Source: an uncultured Collinsella sp. (GTDB lineage: Bacteria > Actinomycetota > Coriobacteriia > Coriobacteriales > Coriobacteriaceae). Taken from it: a stretch of 40,895 nt of DNA. The stretch lies in the NCBI GenBank assembly GCA_902493125.1, contig CABUOF010000009.1, positions 1-40,895 on the forward strand, in the 5' to 3' direction. Every line of letters begins with the position of its first letter. The first letter of the stretch is position 1. Of this stretch, positions 1 to 7,354 are shown piece after piece. The position numbers were made by a program, and so were the translations under genes. The notes under the pieces are model-generated. The model saw nothing but the letters and a program-made list of their open reading frames with translations, searched no databases and was not told the origin of the DNA.

Positions 1-2
1 TC

Positions 3-347
3 ATCATCGGCGCCCTGGTCGAGCGCTGGGTGTCCATTTCCTTCACCCCGATCGTCTCCACGGTCAAGCAGTCTGCTGGCGCCTTTATCGACTGGGCTAG
101 CCTGCCCTCCGGTTCCGAGGGTATCAAGGAAGCGCTGACGATGTACAACTCCGTCGGTGCTACCGCCCTTGATCAGATGAAGGTCACCACGCTTCAGGCC
201 AACCTCGATCAGCTCATCCCCGGCCTTGCCGCCGTGTGCCTGACCCTGCTGGTCTGCAAGCTCCTCAAGAAGAAGGTCAGCCCGATCGTCATCATCCTGG
301 CTCTCTTCGCCGTCGGCATCATCGGTCGCTTCTGCGGCTTCATGTAA
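3..347 (+). CDS. PTS mannose-family EIID component, C-terminal part
   Basis: The reading frame is open from the first bases, so the gene starts outside the window; only about 114 codons are visible. The fragment has a soluble stretch followed by two hydrophobic segments (around LIPGLAAVCLTLLVCKLL and IVIILALFAVGIIGRF) and ends in a short hydrophobic tail, as in EIID (ManZ-type) membrane subunits of mannose-family phosphotransferase systems. EIID works with EIIC to move hexoses across the membrane during phosphorylation. The next gene encodes a DUF956 protein, a family usually found in mannose PTS operons, which supports the call. The sugar cannot be told from this fragment. Confidence 0.8.
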   Translation: MIGALVERWVSISFTPIVSTVKQSAGAFIDWASLPSGSEGIKEALTMYNSVGATALDQMKVTTLQANLDQLIPGLAAVCLTLLVCKLLKKKVSPIVIILALFAVGIIGRFCGFM

Positions 348-403
348 GCACGCTTCGGCTTAAGACCGAGAATTGCTAGGCAAGGGCTTTTGAGCCATTG
401 AAA

Positions 404-447
404 CGGACCGCACCCGGTGGGTACACTGGATGCGGTCCGATTGTTTT
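404..447 (+). terminator. Stem-loop with T-rich tail between EIID and DUF956 genes
   Basis: The arms CGGACCGCA (404-412) and TGCGGTCCG (431-439) are perfectly complementary and are followed by ATTGTTTTTA. The loop is long (18 nt). It lies in the gap upstream of the DUF956 gene, so it may be a partial terminator that lowers expression of the last gene rather than a full stop. Confidence 0.6.
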
Positions 448-467
448 TATTGGAGGGCGAGGCGCGT

Positions 468-866
468 ATGGCGCAATCTCAGAACAGCACGGTCGATCTG
501 GCAACGCCGGCAACCTGCCTGATGGGGCTTACCAGCCACGGTAACGTGATGGTGGGCAATAAGGCGTTTGAGTACTATAACGAGCGCAATCCCGAGGATT
601 ATATTCAAATCCCGTGGGACGAGGTCGACTATATTGCCGCCGAGGTCTTGCGCGGCACCAAGAAGATTACGCGTTTTGCCATCTTCACCAAGGACAACGG
701 TCACTTTACGTTTTCGACGCGCGACGACAAAGAGACGCTGCGCGCTGTGCGCAAGTACGTGGACGAGGATAGACTCGTGCGTTCGCCCGACTTTATCGAC
801 GTAACGACCAAGGGCGCCAAGAGCATCCCTGCTGCCATCAAAAGCCTCTTTCACAAAGGCGACTAG
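468..866 (+). CDS. DUF956 family protein (mannose PTS accessory, ManO-like)
   Basis: 132 residues from the ATG at 468, which has a GGAGGGCGAG ribosome site just upstream; a longer in-frame GTG at 417 lies inside the terminator stem and is less likely. The protein is soluble, with conserved-looking blocks such as IPWDEVDYIAAEVL and FTFSTRDDKETLRAVRKYV near the middle. DUF956 proteins are small, of unknown biochemical role, and typically encoded last in mannose-family PTS operons, which is the position here directly after EIID. A regulatory or accessory role in the PTS is plausible but not shown by the sequence. Confidence 0.8.
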   Translation: MAQSQNSTVDLATPATCLMGLTSHGNVMVGNKAFEYYNERNPEDYIQIPWDEVDYIAAEVLRGTKKITRFAIFTKDNGHFTFSTRDDKETLRAVRKYVDEDRLVRSPDFIDVTTKGAKSIPAAIKSLFHKGD

Positions 867-884
867 TCGTCTGCGATAGATGGC

Positions 885-934
885 GGAAAATGCATCCCGG
901 AATTCGTTCTCATTCCGGGATGCATTTTCCTTTT
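885..934 (+). terminator. Strong intrinsic terminator of the mannose PTS operon
   Basis: A perfect 19-bp stem (885-903 with 912-930; core GCATCCCGGAAT / ATTCCGGGATGC) with an 8-nt loop is followed by TTTT. It sits 18 bases after the DUF956 stop codon. Confidence 0.9.
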
Positions 935-1158
935 GAGCGCCAGTTGGGAAAGCTTGTCCCATTTTTTAGCCGAATACCGGGATGGAATTTCCCTTACATG
1001 TGGTTAGAGGAAACCCCATCCCATTATTTTGCGTTATTCTGGGTTATAATTTTCCGTTATTGAGAAGGCTCTACGGCGATAATTCGCTGCAGAGCCTTCT
1101 TGATGAGTGGCCATGCGCTACATGGCCAAGGGGCAAATCTGCTACACTAGTACAACAT
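935..1158. other. Gene-free interval with two further stem-loops before the tRNA
   Basis: No convincing gene. One imperfect stem pairs GGGATGG (979-985) with CCATCCC (1016-1022) and is followed by ATTATTTT. A second stem pairs AGAAGGCTCT (1063-1072) with AGAGCCTTCT (1091-1100), with an inner GCGA/TCGC helix. TACACT at 1143-1148 is a likely -10 box for the tRNA; no clear -35 was found. The 116-codon frame reading through this interval and across the tRNA is not believed. Confidence 0.5.
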
Positions 1159-1234
1159 GCCTCCGTAGCTCAGGGGATAGAGCACCGCTCTCCTAAAGCG
1201 GGTGTCGACGGTTCGAATCCGCCCGGGGGCACCA
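1159..1234 (+). tRNA. tRNA-Arg (anticodon CCT)
   Basis: A full cloverleaf can be drawn. Acceptor GCCTCCG (1159-1165) pairs with CGGGGGC; the D stem is GCTC/GAGC; the anticodon stem CCGCT/AGCGG encloses the loop CTCCTAA, giving anticodon CCT, which reads the Arg codon AGG. The T loop is TTCGAAT and the 3' CCA is encoded. The T stem GACGG/CCGCC has one A-C mismatch. The 3' part of this tRNA is duplicated at 4320 and also mirrored as an inverted copy at 1289-1314. Confidence 0.95.
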
Positions 1235-1243
1235 GGGAATATG

Positions 1244-1270
1244 ACGGCGTCGCGGGAGCGGCGCCGTTTC
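1244..1270 (+). terminator. tRNA-Arg terminator
   Basis: A 10-bp stem (1244-1253 with 1258-1267, one G-T pair) closes a GGGA tetraloop and is followed by TTCTGG. The second copy at 4352-4379 has a GTGA loop and a better T-run (TTTTTGG). Confidence 0.7.
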
Positions 1271-1288
1271 TGGTTTGCGGGGGCCGCC

Positions 1289-1314
1289 GGCGGATTCGGG
1301 CCGTCGACACCCGC
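1289..1314 (-). repeat. Inverted copy of the tRNA-Arg anticodon/T-arm segment
   Basis: Read on the minus strand, 1314-1289 matches tRNA positions 1198-1223 at 24 of 26 bases; the only differences are TT versus CC at the start of the T loop. The block that follows (to about 1324) ends in GTCACCAATT. Together with the tRNA it forms a large inverted repeat with a spacer of about 65 bp. Confidence 0.8.
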
Positions 1315-1491
1315 GTCACCAATTGCGTCTAGAGCCCTCCGGTAGAGTGTCCAAGCCCTAAAGCCCAGTTGATGCTACGGGGTTTAGAGGCGGACTGAAG
1401 CAAGGGGAAGACATGTCCGCTCGGGGTGATAGACTAACGCTGTGGTAAATACAGGACAGTTTGACCGTTTTTCAACCAAGATAGGCGTCCC

Positions 1492-2640
1492 ATGCAACTA
1501 AATGCAGCTGATATAGCGCAAAAGAGAATTGACCTCGGCCTCACCCAAAAGGAGTTCGCCGCCGCCCTTGGTATGGGCTCGTCTGGCGAACGCACCGTTC
1601 GGCGCTGGGAGTCTGGGGATACTAGTCCAACGGCGGCTGAATGCGCCTTTATCGCATCGCTCGATGCGGGGGCTCCATTTGACCAAGGGGAGCGCAGCGA
1701 CGCGCCTTTTACCTTCTGCGATCTCTTCGCGGGCATCGGCGGTATACGAATGCCGTTCCAGGAGCTTGGCGGTAGGTGCGTCTTCTCTTGCGAGTGGGAT
1801 AAGTTCGCCCAGAAAACCTACCGGATGAACTATGGAGAGACCCCGGCGGGCGACATCCGTCAGGTCGCATCAAACGATATACCGGACTTCGATGTCCTGC
1901 TCGCAGGCTTTCCTTGTCAGCCATTCTCCCTTGCAGGCGTTTCGAAGAAGCAATCTTTGGGGAGACCCACCGGCTTTGAGGATAAAACGCAGGGAACCCT
2001 CTTTTTCGAGGTCGCTCGCATCATACGCGACAAGCGCCCGAAGGCCTTCTTGCTTGAGAACGTTAAGAACCTTACGAGTCACGACGGCGGGAAGACCTTC
2101 AAGGTCATACGACAGACGCTTGAGGAGGACCTTGGATACCATATTTTCTGGAAAGTGCTTGATTCAAAAAACTGGACGTGCCAGCACAGGGAGCGCATCT
2201 ACATCGTGGGGTTCAGGGAGGAAGTTCCCTTCTCGTGGGATGACCTTGAGGTGCCGGGACCGGGACATACGCTAGGGGAAATCCTCGAAGAGCAACCAAA
2301 CGAACGCTACACCATTTCGGATAAGCTATGGGCCTATCTGCGCGCCTATCGCGAAAAGCATGAGGCGGCGGGCCACGGCTTTGGATACTCGATGGTCGGC
2401 CCAGAGGACACGACAAGGACGCTTTCCGCCCGGTACCACAAGGATGGCAGCGAGATTCTGGTCGGGCAGGAAGGAAAAAACCCTCGTAAACTCACTCCCC
2501 GCGAATGCGCGCGCCTGCAAGGATTTCCCGATGAGTTCATCATCCCGGTGTCGGATACTCAGGCATACAGGCAGTTCGGCAACTCCGTGACCGTGCCGGT
2601 CGTGCGCTCGGTCGCGAAGTTGATGATGGAGGTGTTCTAG
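1492..2640 (+). CDS. DNA (cytosine-5-)-methyltransferase with N-terminal HTH, Dcm/M.EcoRII type
   Basis: 382 residues. Residues 7-57 form an XRE-type helix-turn-helix (KRIDLGLTQKEFAAALGM...RTVRRWESG). The catalytic part follows: motif I FCDLFAGIGGIRM (75-87) for AdoMet, motif IV GFPCQPFSLAG with catalytic Cys142, motif VI ENV (189-191), motif VIII QHRER (231-235), and the C-terminal RECARLQGFP and QFGNSVTVPVV blocks. It transfers a methyl group to cytosine C5. In related enzymes such as M.EcoRII and M.SsoII the N-terminal HTH binds the operon promoter and represses it, so autoregulation is likely. The restriction gene starts one base after the stop codon. Pairing with an EcoRII-like nuclease predicts CCWGG as target. 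The start has no strong ribosome site. Confidence 0.93.
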   Translation: MQLNAADIAQKRIDLGLTQKEFAAALGMGSSGERTVRRWESGDTSPTAAECAFIASLDAGAPFDQGERSDAPFTFCDLFAGIGGIRMPFQELGGRCVFSCEWDKFAQKTYRMNYGETPAGDIRQVASNDIPDFDVLLAGFPCQPFSLAGVSKKQSLGRPTGFEDKTQGTLFFEVARIIRDKRPKAFLLENVKNLTSHDGGKTFKVIRQTLEEDLGYHIFWKVLDSKNWTCQHRERIYIVGFREEVPFSWDDLEVPGPGHTLGEILEEQPNERYTISDKLWAYLRAYREKHEAAGHGFGYSMVGPEDTTRTLSARYHKDGSEILVGQEGKNPRKLTPRECARLQGFPDEFIIPVSDTQAYRQFGNSVTVPVVRSVAKLMMEVF

Positions 2641-2641
2641 G

Positions 2642-3856
2642 ATGGACTATGGAGTACTTGGCGCGTATTTTGACGGTGCTGTCGCGAAAACCCTCGCGGG
2701 CGTTGACATCATGGGGGCCAATAAAAGCCACCAGCACGAATTCAACGGCGTGGGGCCTTTGCGCGCGCTTTTCGGAGACGATGACATAAAGGGGATGCGA
2801 ACTACCTTCGCATATCTCGATGATGGTGCAGACCCTATATTCGACCATGGTTATACCACTTGGTACGACGCCCGCAGGAAGCATCCAACTAGAACTGAGT
2901 ATAGGCTCTACTACAACGATAATGCTGCCATGGGCATGGCCCGTCCGGGCGACCTCATGGTTTTGGCCCTACACGAAGCCAAGGAGGTCGTAATCCTATT
3001 TGCCCGAGCGGGGAGTACGGCGGAATCTCAAGTTCGCTGGCTCTTCGCGCTCGACGGGGTTGGCGAGAAGGGTTTTACGCCCTCTGCTCGGGAGGATACG
3101 CGCATCACGTCGATCGCCGCAAGGATTTTGGAGTCCATCGGCATCGAAGTTAGCATGCCGATCGCAGCGGAGAACTTCCTCGACGGTATGATCGAGAAAT
3201 TCGGCGAGTCCTTCCCCAAAGGGGCAGACTTCTCAGCCTACTCAGCTTCCACCCTTGGAAAGCTCGATTGGACGGGCGACCCGGATGGCTGCTTGGTCGC
3301 TTGTTACGAACGCGAAGAGGTGCTGTTCCGCGTCTTCGAGCGGCATCTCTTGGAGCGCGACCTCGCGCCATACCTTGGCTCGGCGCTTGATGTTGATGGC
3401 GTGCTGCGCACCACTATGTCGGCCTTCCAGCGCCGCAAGTCCCGTGCGGGGACGGCGTTCGAGAATCAACTCTCGATGCTATTCGATGCTAGGGGCATAC
3501 GCTACTCGGCGCAGAAATACACCGAGGGCAAATCAAAGCCGGATTTCATCTTTCCCTCTATTGACGATTACCACGACCCCAAGTTCCCTGTCGCTCGACT
3601 GACGATGCTCGGTGCCAAGACAACCATCAAGGAGCGTTGGCGTCAGGTGCTTGATGAGGCTGACAGAATCGAGGACAAGCATCTTGTAACACTTGAGCCC
3701 GCCGTAAGTGAGGATTACACACGAGCTATGGCTAAGGACAGGCTCAGCCTCGTTGTGCCCTCATCGCTGTTCGAAACCTACACGCCCGCGCAAAGGGAAT
3801 GGCTCATGAGCGTCAACGACTTCTGCAGGCTGGTAGAAGCCCGACAGCACGAGTAG
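2642..3856 (+). CDS. EcoRII-family type II restriction endonuclease
   Basis: 404 residues, close to the length of EcoRII. The C-terminal third carries the nuclease core: KPDFIFPS with Asp301, Tyr310 in IDDY, then GAKTTIKERWRQVL with Lys326 and Lys330. These blocks and their spacing resemble the catalytic domain of EcoRII. The N-terminal half would be the effector-DNA binding domain that makes EcoRII a type IIE enzyme needing two sites. It cleaves DNA not methylated by the partner enzyme encoded immediately upstream (one base between genes, so very likely co-transcribed and possibly coupled). The predicted recognition site is CCWGG, inferred from the family. A terminator follows at 3885. Confidence 0.9.
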   Translation: MDYGVLGAYFDGAVAKTLAGVDIMGANKSHQHEFNGVGPLRALFGDDDIKGMRTTFAYLDDGADPIFDHGYTTWYDARRKHPTRTEYRLYYNDNAAMGMARPGDLMVLALHEAKEVVILFARAGSTAESQVRWLFALDGVGEKGFTPSAREDTRITSIAARILESIGIEVSMPIAAENFLDGMIEKFGESFPKGADFSAYSASTLGKLDWTGDPDGCLVACYEREEVLFRVFERHLLERDLAPYLGSALDVDGVLRTTMSAFQRRKSRAGTAFENQLSMLFDARGIRYSAQKYTEGKSKPDFIFPSIDDYHDPKFPVARLTMLGAKTTIKERWRQVLDEADRIEDKHLVTLEPAVSEDYTRAMAKDRLSLVVPSSLFETYTPAQREWLMSVNDFCRLVEARQHE

Positions 3857-3884
3857 AACCACGAGACGTTTTTTAGAAATGAGG

Positions 3885-3918
3885 CCGGAGACCAGTTGAG
3901 TCTCCGGTCTTCTTTTTT
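3885..3918 (+). terminator. Terminator of the restriction-modification operon
   Basis: CCGGAGAC (3885-3892) pairs perfectly with GTCTCCGG (3900-3907) around a 7-nt loop and is followed by TCTTCTTTTTT. Confidence 0.9.
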
Positions 3919-3934
3919 CACTCGCAACAGATTC

Positions 3935-4093
3935 GTCGATCACGAGGTGGGATTTGTATTTGGACTGCGCAAACTCTTGGGCAAGGGTGCTTTTTCCAAC
4001 GCGGCGGGCCCCCTCGAGCATGATGGCTCGGGATCCATTGCTCGCTTTCCAATCGAGGAGTTTATTGTAGGCCGTACGTCTGAATACTGACAT
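3935..4093 (-). pseudogene. 5' stump of an AAA ATPase gene (DUF4143/AAA_14 type)
   Basis: From the ATG at 4093 the minus strand encodes about 53 residues typical of the N-terminus of archaeal/bacterial AAA_14-DUF4143 ATPases: a MSVFRRTAYNKLLDWKAS start, the Walker A motif EGARRVGKSTLAQEF and then SHLVIDES. Full proteins have around 400 residues. Beyond about 3935 the frame runs into the restriction-operon terminator and the antisense of the nuclease gene, so the rest has been lost. This looks like a gene cut by insertion or by deletion next to the restriction-modification pair. Confidence 0.75.
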
Positions 4094-4274
4094 GATTGCC
4101 CAATCTAGCTGCTGTATACACGAAATGGGAAGTGCGGGTACCGCTGGAGCTTGTTGGGATAGATGGAGCGCATGTGTTGCGTCGCTCAGGTATGCTCATA
4201 TGTGCCTAGAGTTTCACATGCCGAGAAAGGTTGATGGCTGCCATATCCACATACCAAAACACGGAGCGCTCAGC

Positions 4275-4299
4275 GCCGTCGACACCCGCGTCACCAATT
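4275..4299 (+). repeat. Third copy of the tRNA-flank 25-mer
   Basis: 25 bp identical to 1300-1324 and similar to about 4407-4431. It lies just before a CCCCGCGGGG palindrome and a run of nine G (4307-4315) that leads directly into the second direct repeat. It suggests that the junction has been rearranged more than once. Confidence 0.75.
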
Positions 4300-4319
4300 T
4301 CCCCGCGGGGGGGGGAGTT

Positions 4320-4437
4320 TTCGAATCCGCCCGGGGGCACCAGGGAATATGACGGCGTCGCGTGAGCGGCGCCGTTTTTGGTTAGTGGGGGCCGACGGCA
4401 GATTCGGGCCGTCGACGCTCGCGTCACCAATCGCGTC
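4320..4437 (+). repeat. Direct repeat copy 2: tRNA-Arg 3' end and flank (att-like)
   Basis: Partner of 1212-1329. It starts in the tRNA T loop without the rest of the tRNA, so it is a tRNA fragment and not a gene, and includes a terminator stem-loop at 4352-4379. It marks the right end of the restriction-modification island. Confidence 0.85.
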
Positions 4438-4811
4438 ATTCGAATCGGCGCTGGGAATTCAGTGCTTTTCCTCATGCAAGTATCTTCCATCTTGCGTCGC
4501 CGTCAGCCGTGAGCGGTCGATTTTTACCGATAAACGGCAAATTAATTCAGAAAAAATCAGATAATTTCAAGAATGGTCAAACTTGATTAACAGCAAAACC
4601 ACAAGGTAGATGGCTTTATACTGTGAAAAACTCTGACACAATGAGAAAAAGAGTGAAAAATACTGATTGAAAATGAACTTATGTGGCAGTAATCTACATG
4701 TCACAGGGTAAGCCCCGGCGCGCAGGCGGCGGCCCTTATCGAATTACGGATATAGATCAGGTGCTCGAACGGGCAGAAACGATCAAGGACGAAGGTAAAG
4801 GACGTAGAAGC
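4438..4811 (+). promoter_or_regulatory. A+T-rich control region of the isomerase-PTS operon
   Basis: No gene is seen. TATACT at 4617-4622 is a good -10 box. Immediately downstream are two direct repeats, GTGAAAAACTCTGA (4623-4636) and GTGAAAAATACTGA (4653-4666), whose starts are 30 bp apart, about three helical turns. They overlap the expected transcription start, so a repressor bound there would block the operon; the DeoR-type protein encoded at 7355 is the obvious candidate. The direct tie to that regulator is inference. Confidence 0.6.
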
Positions 4812-5750
4812 ATGAAGCTTGCAACTCGTATCAACTCCTATTTTCGCGATGGCGACAAGAATCTTGATCGCGTGTTCGCGGAGTTCCAGAGCGTGGGCCT
4901 CACGCACGTCGACCTCAACTACCCCGAGCACTGCACAGGTGTCACGGCTGAGGACATGGCCGCCAAGCTCGCAGCTCACGAACTGCAGCTGAACGGCTGC
5001 GCGCTGCGCTTCCGCAACGCGTTCCTCAACGGTGACCTGGGCAATGCCGATGATGCCCTTGCCGCGGAAGCCCTTGAGCTCTGCTACGAGGCGTGCGACT
5101 ACTGCCGCACTGCCGGTGGCAACACGGTGACCATCTGGCTCGGCCACGACGGCTTTGACTACAGCTTCCAGATCGCCTACGCTCGCGTCTTCGACCAGCT
5201 CGTAGCCGCATTCCAGAAGGTTTGCGACTACGCGCCCGACCTCAAGATCTCGATTGAGTACAAACCCTACGAGGAGCGCGCGTACGCGTTCATCGACTCC
5301 ATGGGTATGACCGGCATGATTCTCAACGCTGCAGACCGCCCGAACCTGGGCGTCACGCTGGATTACTGCCACATGCTCATGAAGCACGAGAACCCTGCCA
5401 TGGCCGCCGACCTGTTCGGCCGCGAGGGCAAGCTCTACGGCATTCACCTAAACGACGGCAACGGTCGCTTCGACGATGGCCTTATGATTGGTACGTCCAC
5501 GCCGGTGAAGACCCTCGAGTTCCTCTACTACGTGAAGAAGCACGGTTACGACAGCGCAATCTACTTCGACACGTTCCCGGTCATCGAGCCCGCTGCCGGC
5601 GAGGCTGCACAGAACGACCAGATGATCCATCTGCTCAACGACGCCATCGAGGCCGTAAGCATGGAGAAGATCCAATCCGTTATCGATGCAAACGACGCGA
5701 TTAAGGCAGCCGAGCTTGTCCGCGAGCTCTTCTGCGCAATGGGGAGGTAA
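4812..5750 (+). CDS. Sugar isomerase/epimerase, AP-endonuclease-2/xylose-isomerase-like TIM barrel
   Basis: 312 residues from the ATG at 4812, chosen because AAAGGACG lies 8-15 bases upstream and the protein from here (MKLATRINSYF) begins like other family members; an in-frame GTG at 4683 would add 43 low-complexity residues. The barrel blocks include THVDLNYPEH, VTIWLGHDGFDY, ISIEYKPYEERAY (metal-binding Glu), LGVTLDYCHMLM (Asp, His) and LYGIHLNDGNGRFDDGL (His, Asp). These are the metal ligands of sugar-phosphate or sugar isomerases/epimerases. The PTS gene starts 3 bases after its stop, so it probably acts on the sugar imported by that PTS. The substrate is unknown. Confidence 0.85.
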   Translation: MKLATRINSYFRDGDKNLDRVFAEFQSVGLTHVDLNYPEHCTGVTAEDMAAKLAAHELQLNGCALRFRNAFLNGDLGNADDALAAEALELCYEACDYCRTAGGNTVTIWLGHDGFDYSFQIAYARVFDQLVAAFQKVCDYAPDLKISIEYKPYEERAYAFIDSMGMTGMILNAADRPNLGVTLDYCHMLMKHENPAMAADLFGREGKLYGIHLNDGNGRFDDGLMIGTSTPVKTLEFLYYVKKHGYDSAIYFDTFPVIEPAAGEAAQNDQMIHLLNDAIEAVSMEKIQSVIDANDAIKAAELVRELFCAMGR

Positions 5751-5753
5751 CCA

Positions 5754-7130
5754 ATGAAACGCGACTGGAACGCGATGGCTCAGGGGATTCTGGACGCCGT
5801 CGGTGGTCCCGAGAACATCTCGGGCATGACGCACTGCGCGACGCGCCTGCGCCTCAATCTCAAAGACGACGCGGCTTGCGACGACGCTGCGGTCAAGGAA
5901 GTCGAAGGCGTTGTGAACACGCTGAACAAGGCCGGTCAGTACCAGGTTCTCATCGGCACTGAGGTCCCGAAGCTGTACGAGAAGTTTGAGCCGCTGGTCA
6001 AGGGTTCGGGCGTGGAAATCTCCGCTGCTACCAAGGACGAGGGCGAGAGCATCGTCAGCCAAGTCTTCTCCGCGATCTCCGGCATCTTTGCCCCGCTGTT
6101 GCCCGCCATGGCCGGCTCCGGTATCCTGCGCGGCTTCGTTATCCTGGCCGCCCAGCTCGGCATCATCGCTGAGGGCACGGGTACCTACACCATCCTGTAC
6201 ACCCTGGCCATGAGCGTGTTCTACTTCCTGCCCGTGCTGCTCGGCTTCTCCGCCGGCAAGCGCTTCGGCGCGAGCCCGTACCTGTCGGCGCTGCTCGGCG
6301 CGTGCCTGCTCTACCCGGACTTCATCGCCCTCATGGGCGACGCGGGCAACGGCGCCATGACGGACTTCTTCGGCATCCCCGTGGTTCTCATGAACTACAA
6401 CTCCACGGTTATCCCTGCCATCTTGTCTGTCTGGGTCTACTCGTACCTGTACAAGTGGCTCGATGAGCACGTTTCCGAGATGCTCAAGCTCGTCGTGCTG
6501 CCCGCCATCTCCCTGATCGTTATGGTTCCGCTCACCATGCTCGTCATCGGTCCCCTAGGCGTCTACGCTGGTGAGGCCATCGCCTTCGTGGTCAACTGGC
6601 TGATCGAGCGCAGCTCCGTGTTCGCCGGCGTGCTGGTTGGCGGCGGCTGGTCCGTGCTGGTGTCCATGGGCATCCACTGGGCCGTGAACCCCATCATGAT
6701 CAACAACATCGCTCAGAACGGCTTCGACTACATCTGCCCCTTCACCTTCGCCTGCAACTTCGCCGTTATCGGCTGCGCCTTCGGCGTGTTCCTCAAGGCC
6801 CGCGACCAGAAGCTCAAGAGCTTCGCGATGACCGGTGTCGTATCGATCGCCCTGTCCGCCATCATCGAGCCCACGCTGTTCGGTATGCTCGTGAAGAACA
6901 AGAAGGTCTGGCTTGCGCAGATCATCGGCGGTGCCGTCGGCGGCGCGTTCCTCGGTATCATGAAGGTCGTCACCACTGCGTTCACCTTCGGTTCCGTCAC
7001 TACGTTCCCGGCTTTCGTGAGTTCCGACCCCATGAACTTCGCTTGGGCTATGGTCGGCATGCTCATTTCCGCCGTCGTGGCCGGTGTTCTTGCCTTCGCC
7101 TTCACCGGCAAGGAGGATCAGCTCGCCTAA
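5754..7130 (+). CDS. PTS EIIBC component, glucose/beta-glucoside family
   Basis: 458 residues. Residues 1-85 form the EIIB domain with the phosphorylated cysteine in MTHCATRLRLNLKD (Cys28). A linker leads to the EIIC domain from about residue 100, with about ten hydrophobic segments, a GSGILRGF block and the substrate-loop motif IIEPTLFGM that replaces the usual GITEP. There is no EIIA domain, so phosphate must come from a separate EIIA. It imports and phosphorylates a sugar or glycoside; the adjacent isomerase should process the product. Translation is probably coupled to the isomerase gene (3-base gap). Confidence 0.92.
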   Translation: MKRDWNAMAQGILDAVGGPENISGMTHCATRLRLNLKDDAACDDAAVKEVEGVVNTLNKAGQYQVLIGTEVPKLYEKFEPLVKGSGVEISAATKDEGESIVSQVFSAISGIFAPLLPAMAGSGILRGFVILAAQLGIIAEGTGTYTILYTLAMSVFYFLPVLLGFSAGKRFGASPYLSALLGACLLYPDFIALMGDAGNGAMTDFFGIPVVLMNYNSTVIPAILSVWVYSYLYKWLDEHVSEMLKLVVLPAISLIVMVPLTMLVIGPLGVYAGEAIAFVVNWLIERSSVFAGVLVGGGWSVLVSMGIHWAVNPIMINNIAQNGFDYICPFTFACNFAVIGCAFGVFLKARDQKLKSFAMTGVVSIALSAIIEPTLFGMLVKNKKVWLAQIIGGAVGGAFLGIMKVVTTAFTFGSVTTFPAFVSSDPMNFAWAMVGMLISAVVAGVLAFAFTGKEDQLA

Positions 7131-7164
7131 GAGCCCCGGATGCGCCGCCTCTCCTAGGGTCGTT

Positions 7165-7228
7165 CTCTTCGCTTGAAGAGCGTCGCGCTTACGCGAGGTG
7201 TGTCAACCTCGTTCAAATTGTGAACGAG
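7165..7228 (+). promoter_or_regulatory. Hairpin and 21-bp palindrome before the DeoR-type gene
   Basis: CTCTTC-GCTT-GAAGAG (7165-7180) is a small stem without a T-run. CTCGTTCA-AATTG-TGAACGAG (7208-7228) is a perfect 8-bp inverted repeat. A further palindrome, CTTTTCGAAAAG, lies at 7299-7310, 44 bases before the regulator start codon. One of these could be an autoregulatory operator; no strong promoter boxes were identified. Confidence 0.45.
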
Positions 7229-7354
7229 AGGGTAGGTCAATCGATTAAGCGGTCGTCATCGCAACAGGTGGCGGCCGCTATTCTGCTTGTGCGTTACACT
7301 TTTCGAAAAGAAATGAACGAGCGTGAAGCAGAGTGGTTTGGAGAGGTTCCCAAT

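Larger units (their letters stand above)
1212..1329 (+). repeat. Direct repeat copy 1: tRNA-Arg 3' end and flank (att-like)
   Basis: 118 bp repeated at 4320-4437. The first 43 bp, from the tRNA T loop through the CCA and into the terminator (1212-1254), are identical; the remaining 75 bp differ at about nine positions. This is the arrangement left when an element integrates at a tRNA 3' end and restores the tRNA. The copies bracket the restriction-modification genes. Confidence 0.85.

Noticed and set aside
1440..1491. Operator for the HTH-methyltransferase
   Set aside because: Only a weak GGAC...GTCC symmetry is visible (about 1453-1490); autoregulation is expected from the family but the site cannot be fixed by eye.
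4305..4320. Phase-variable G-run
   Set aside because: The nine-G run lies in non-coding junction DNA before the second tRNA repeat, with no gene or promoter placed to be switched by it.
5448..6470. 340-codon minus-strand frame opposite the PTS gene
   Set aside because: Mirror frame of EIIBC; no recognisable domain.
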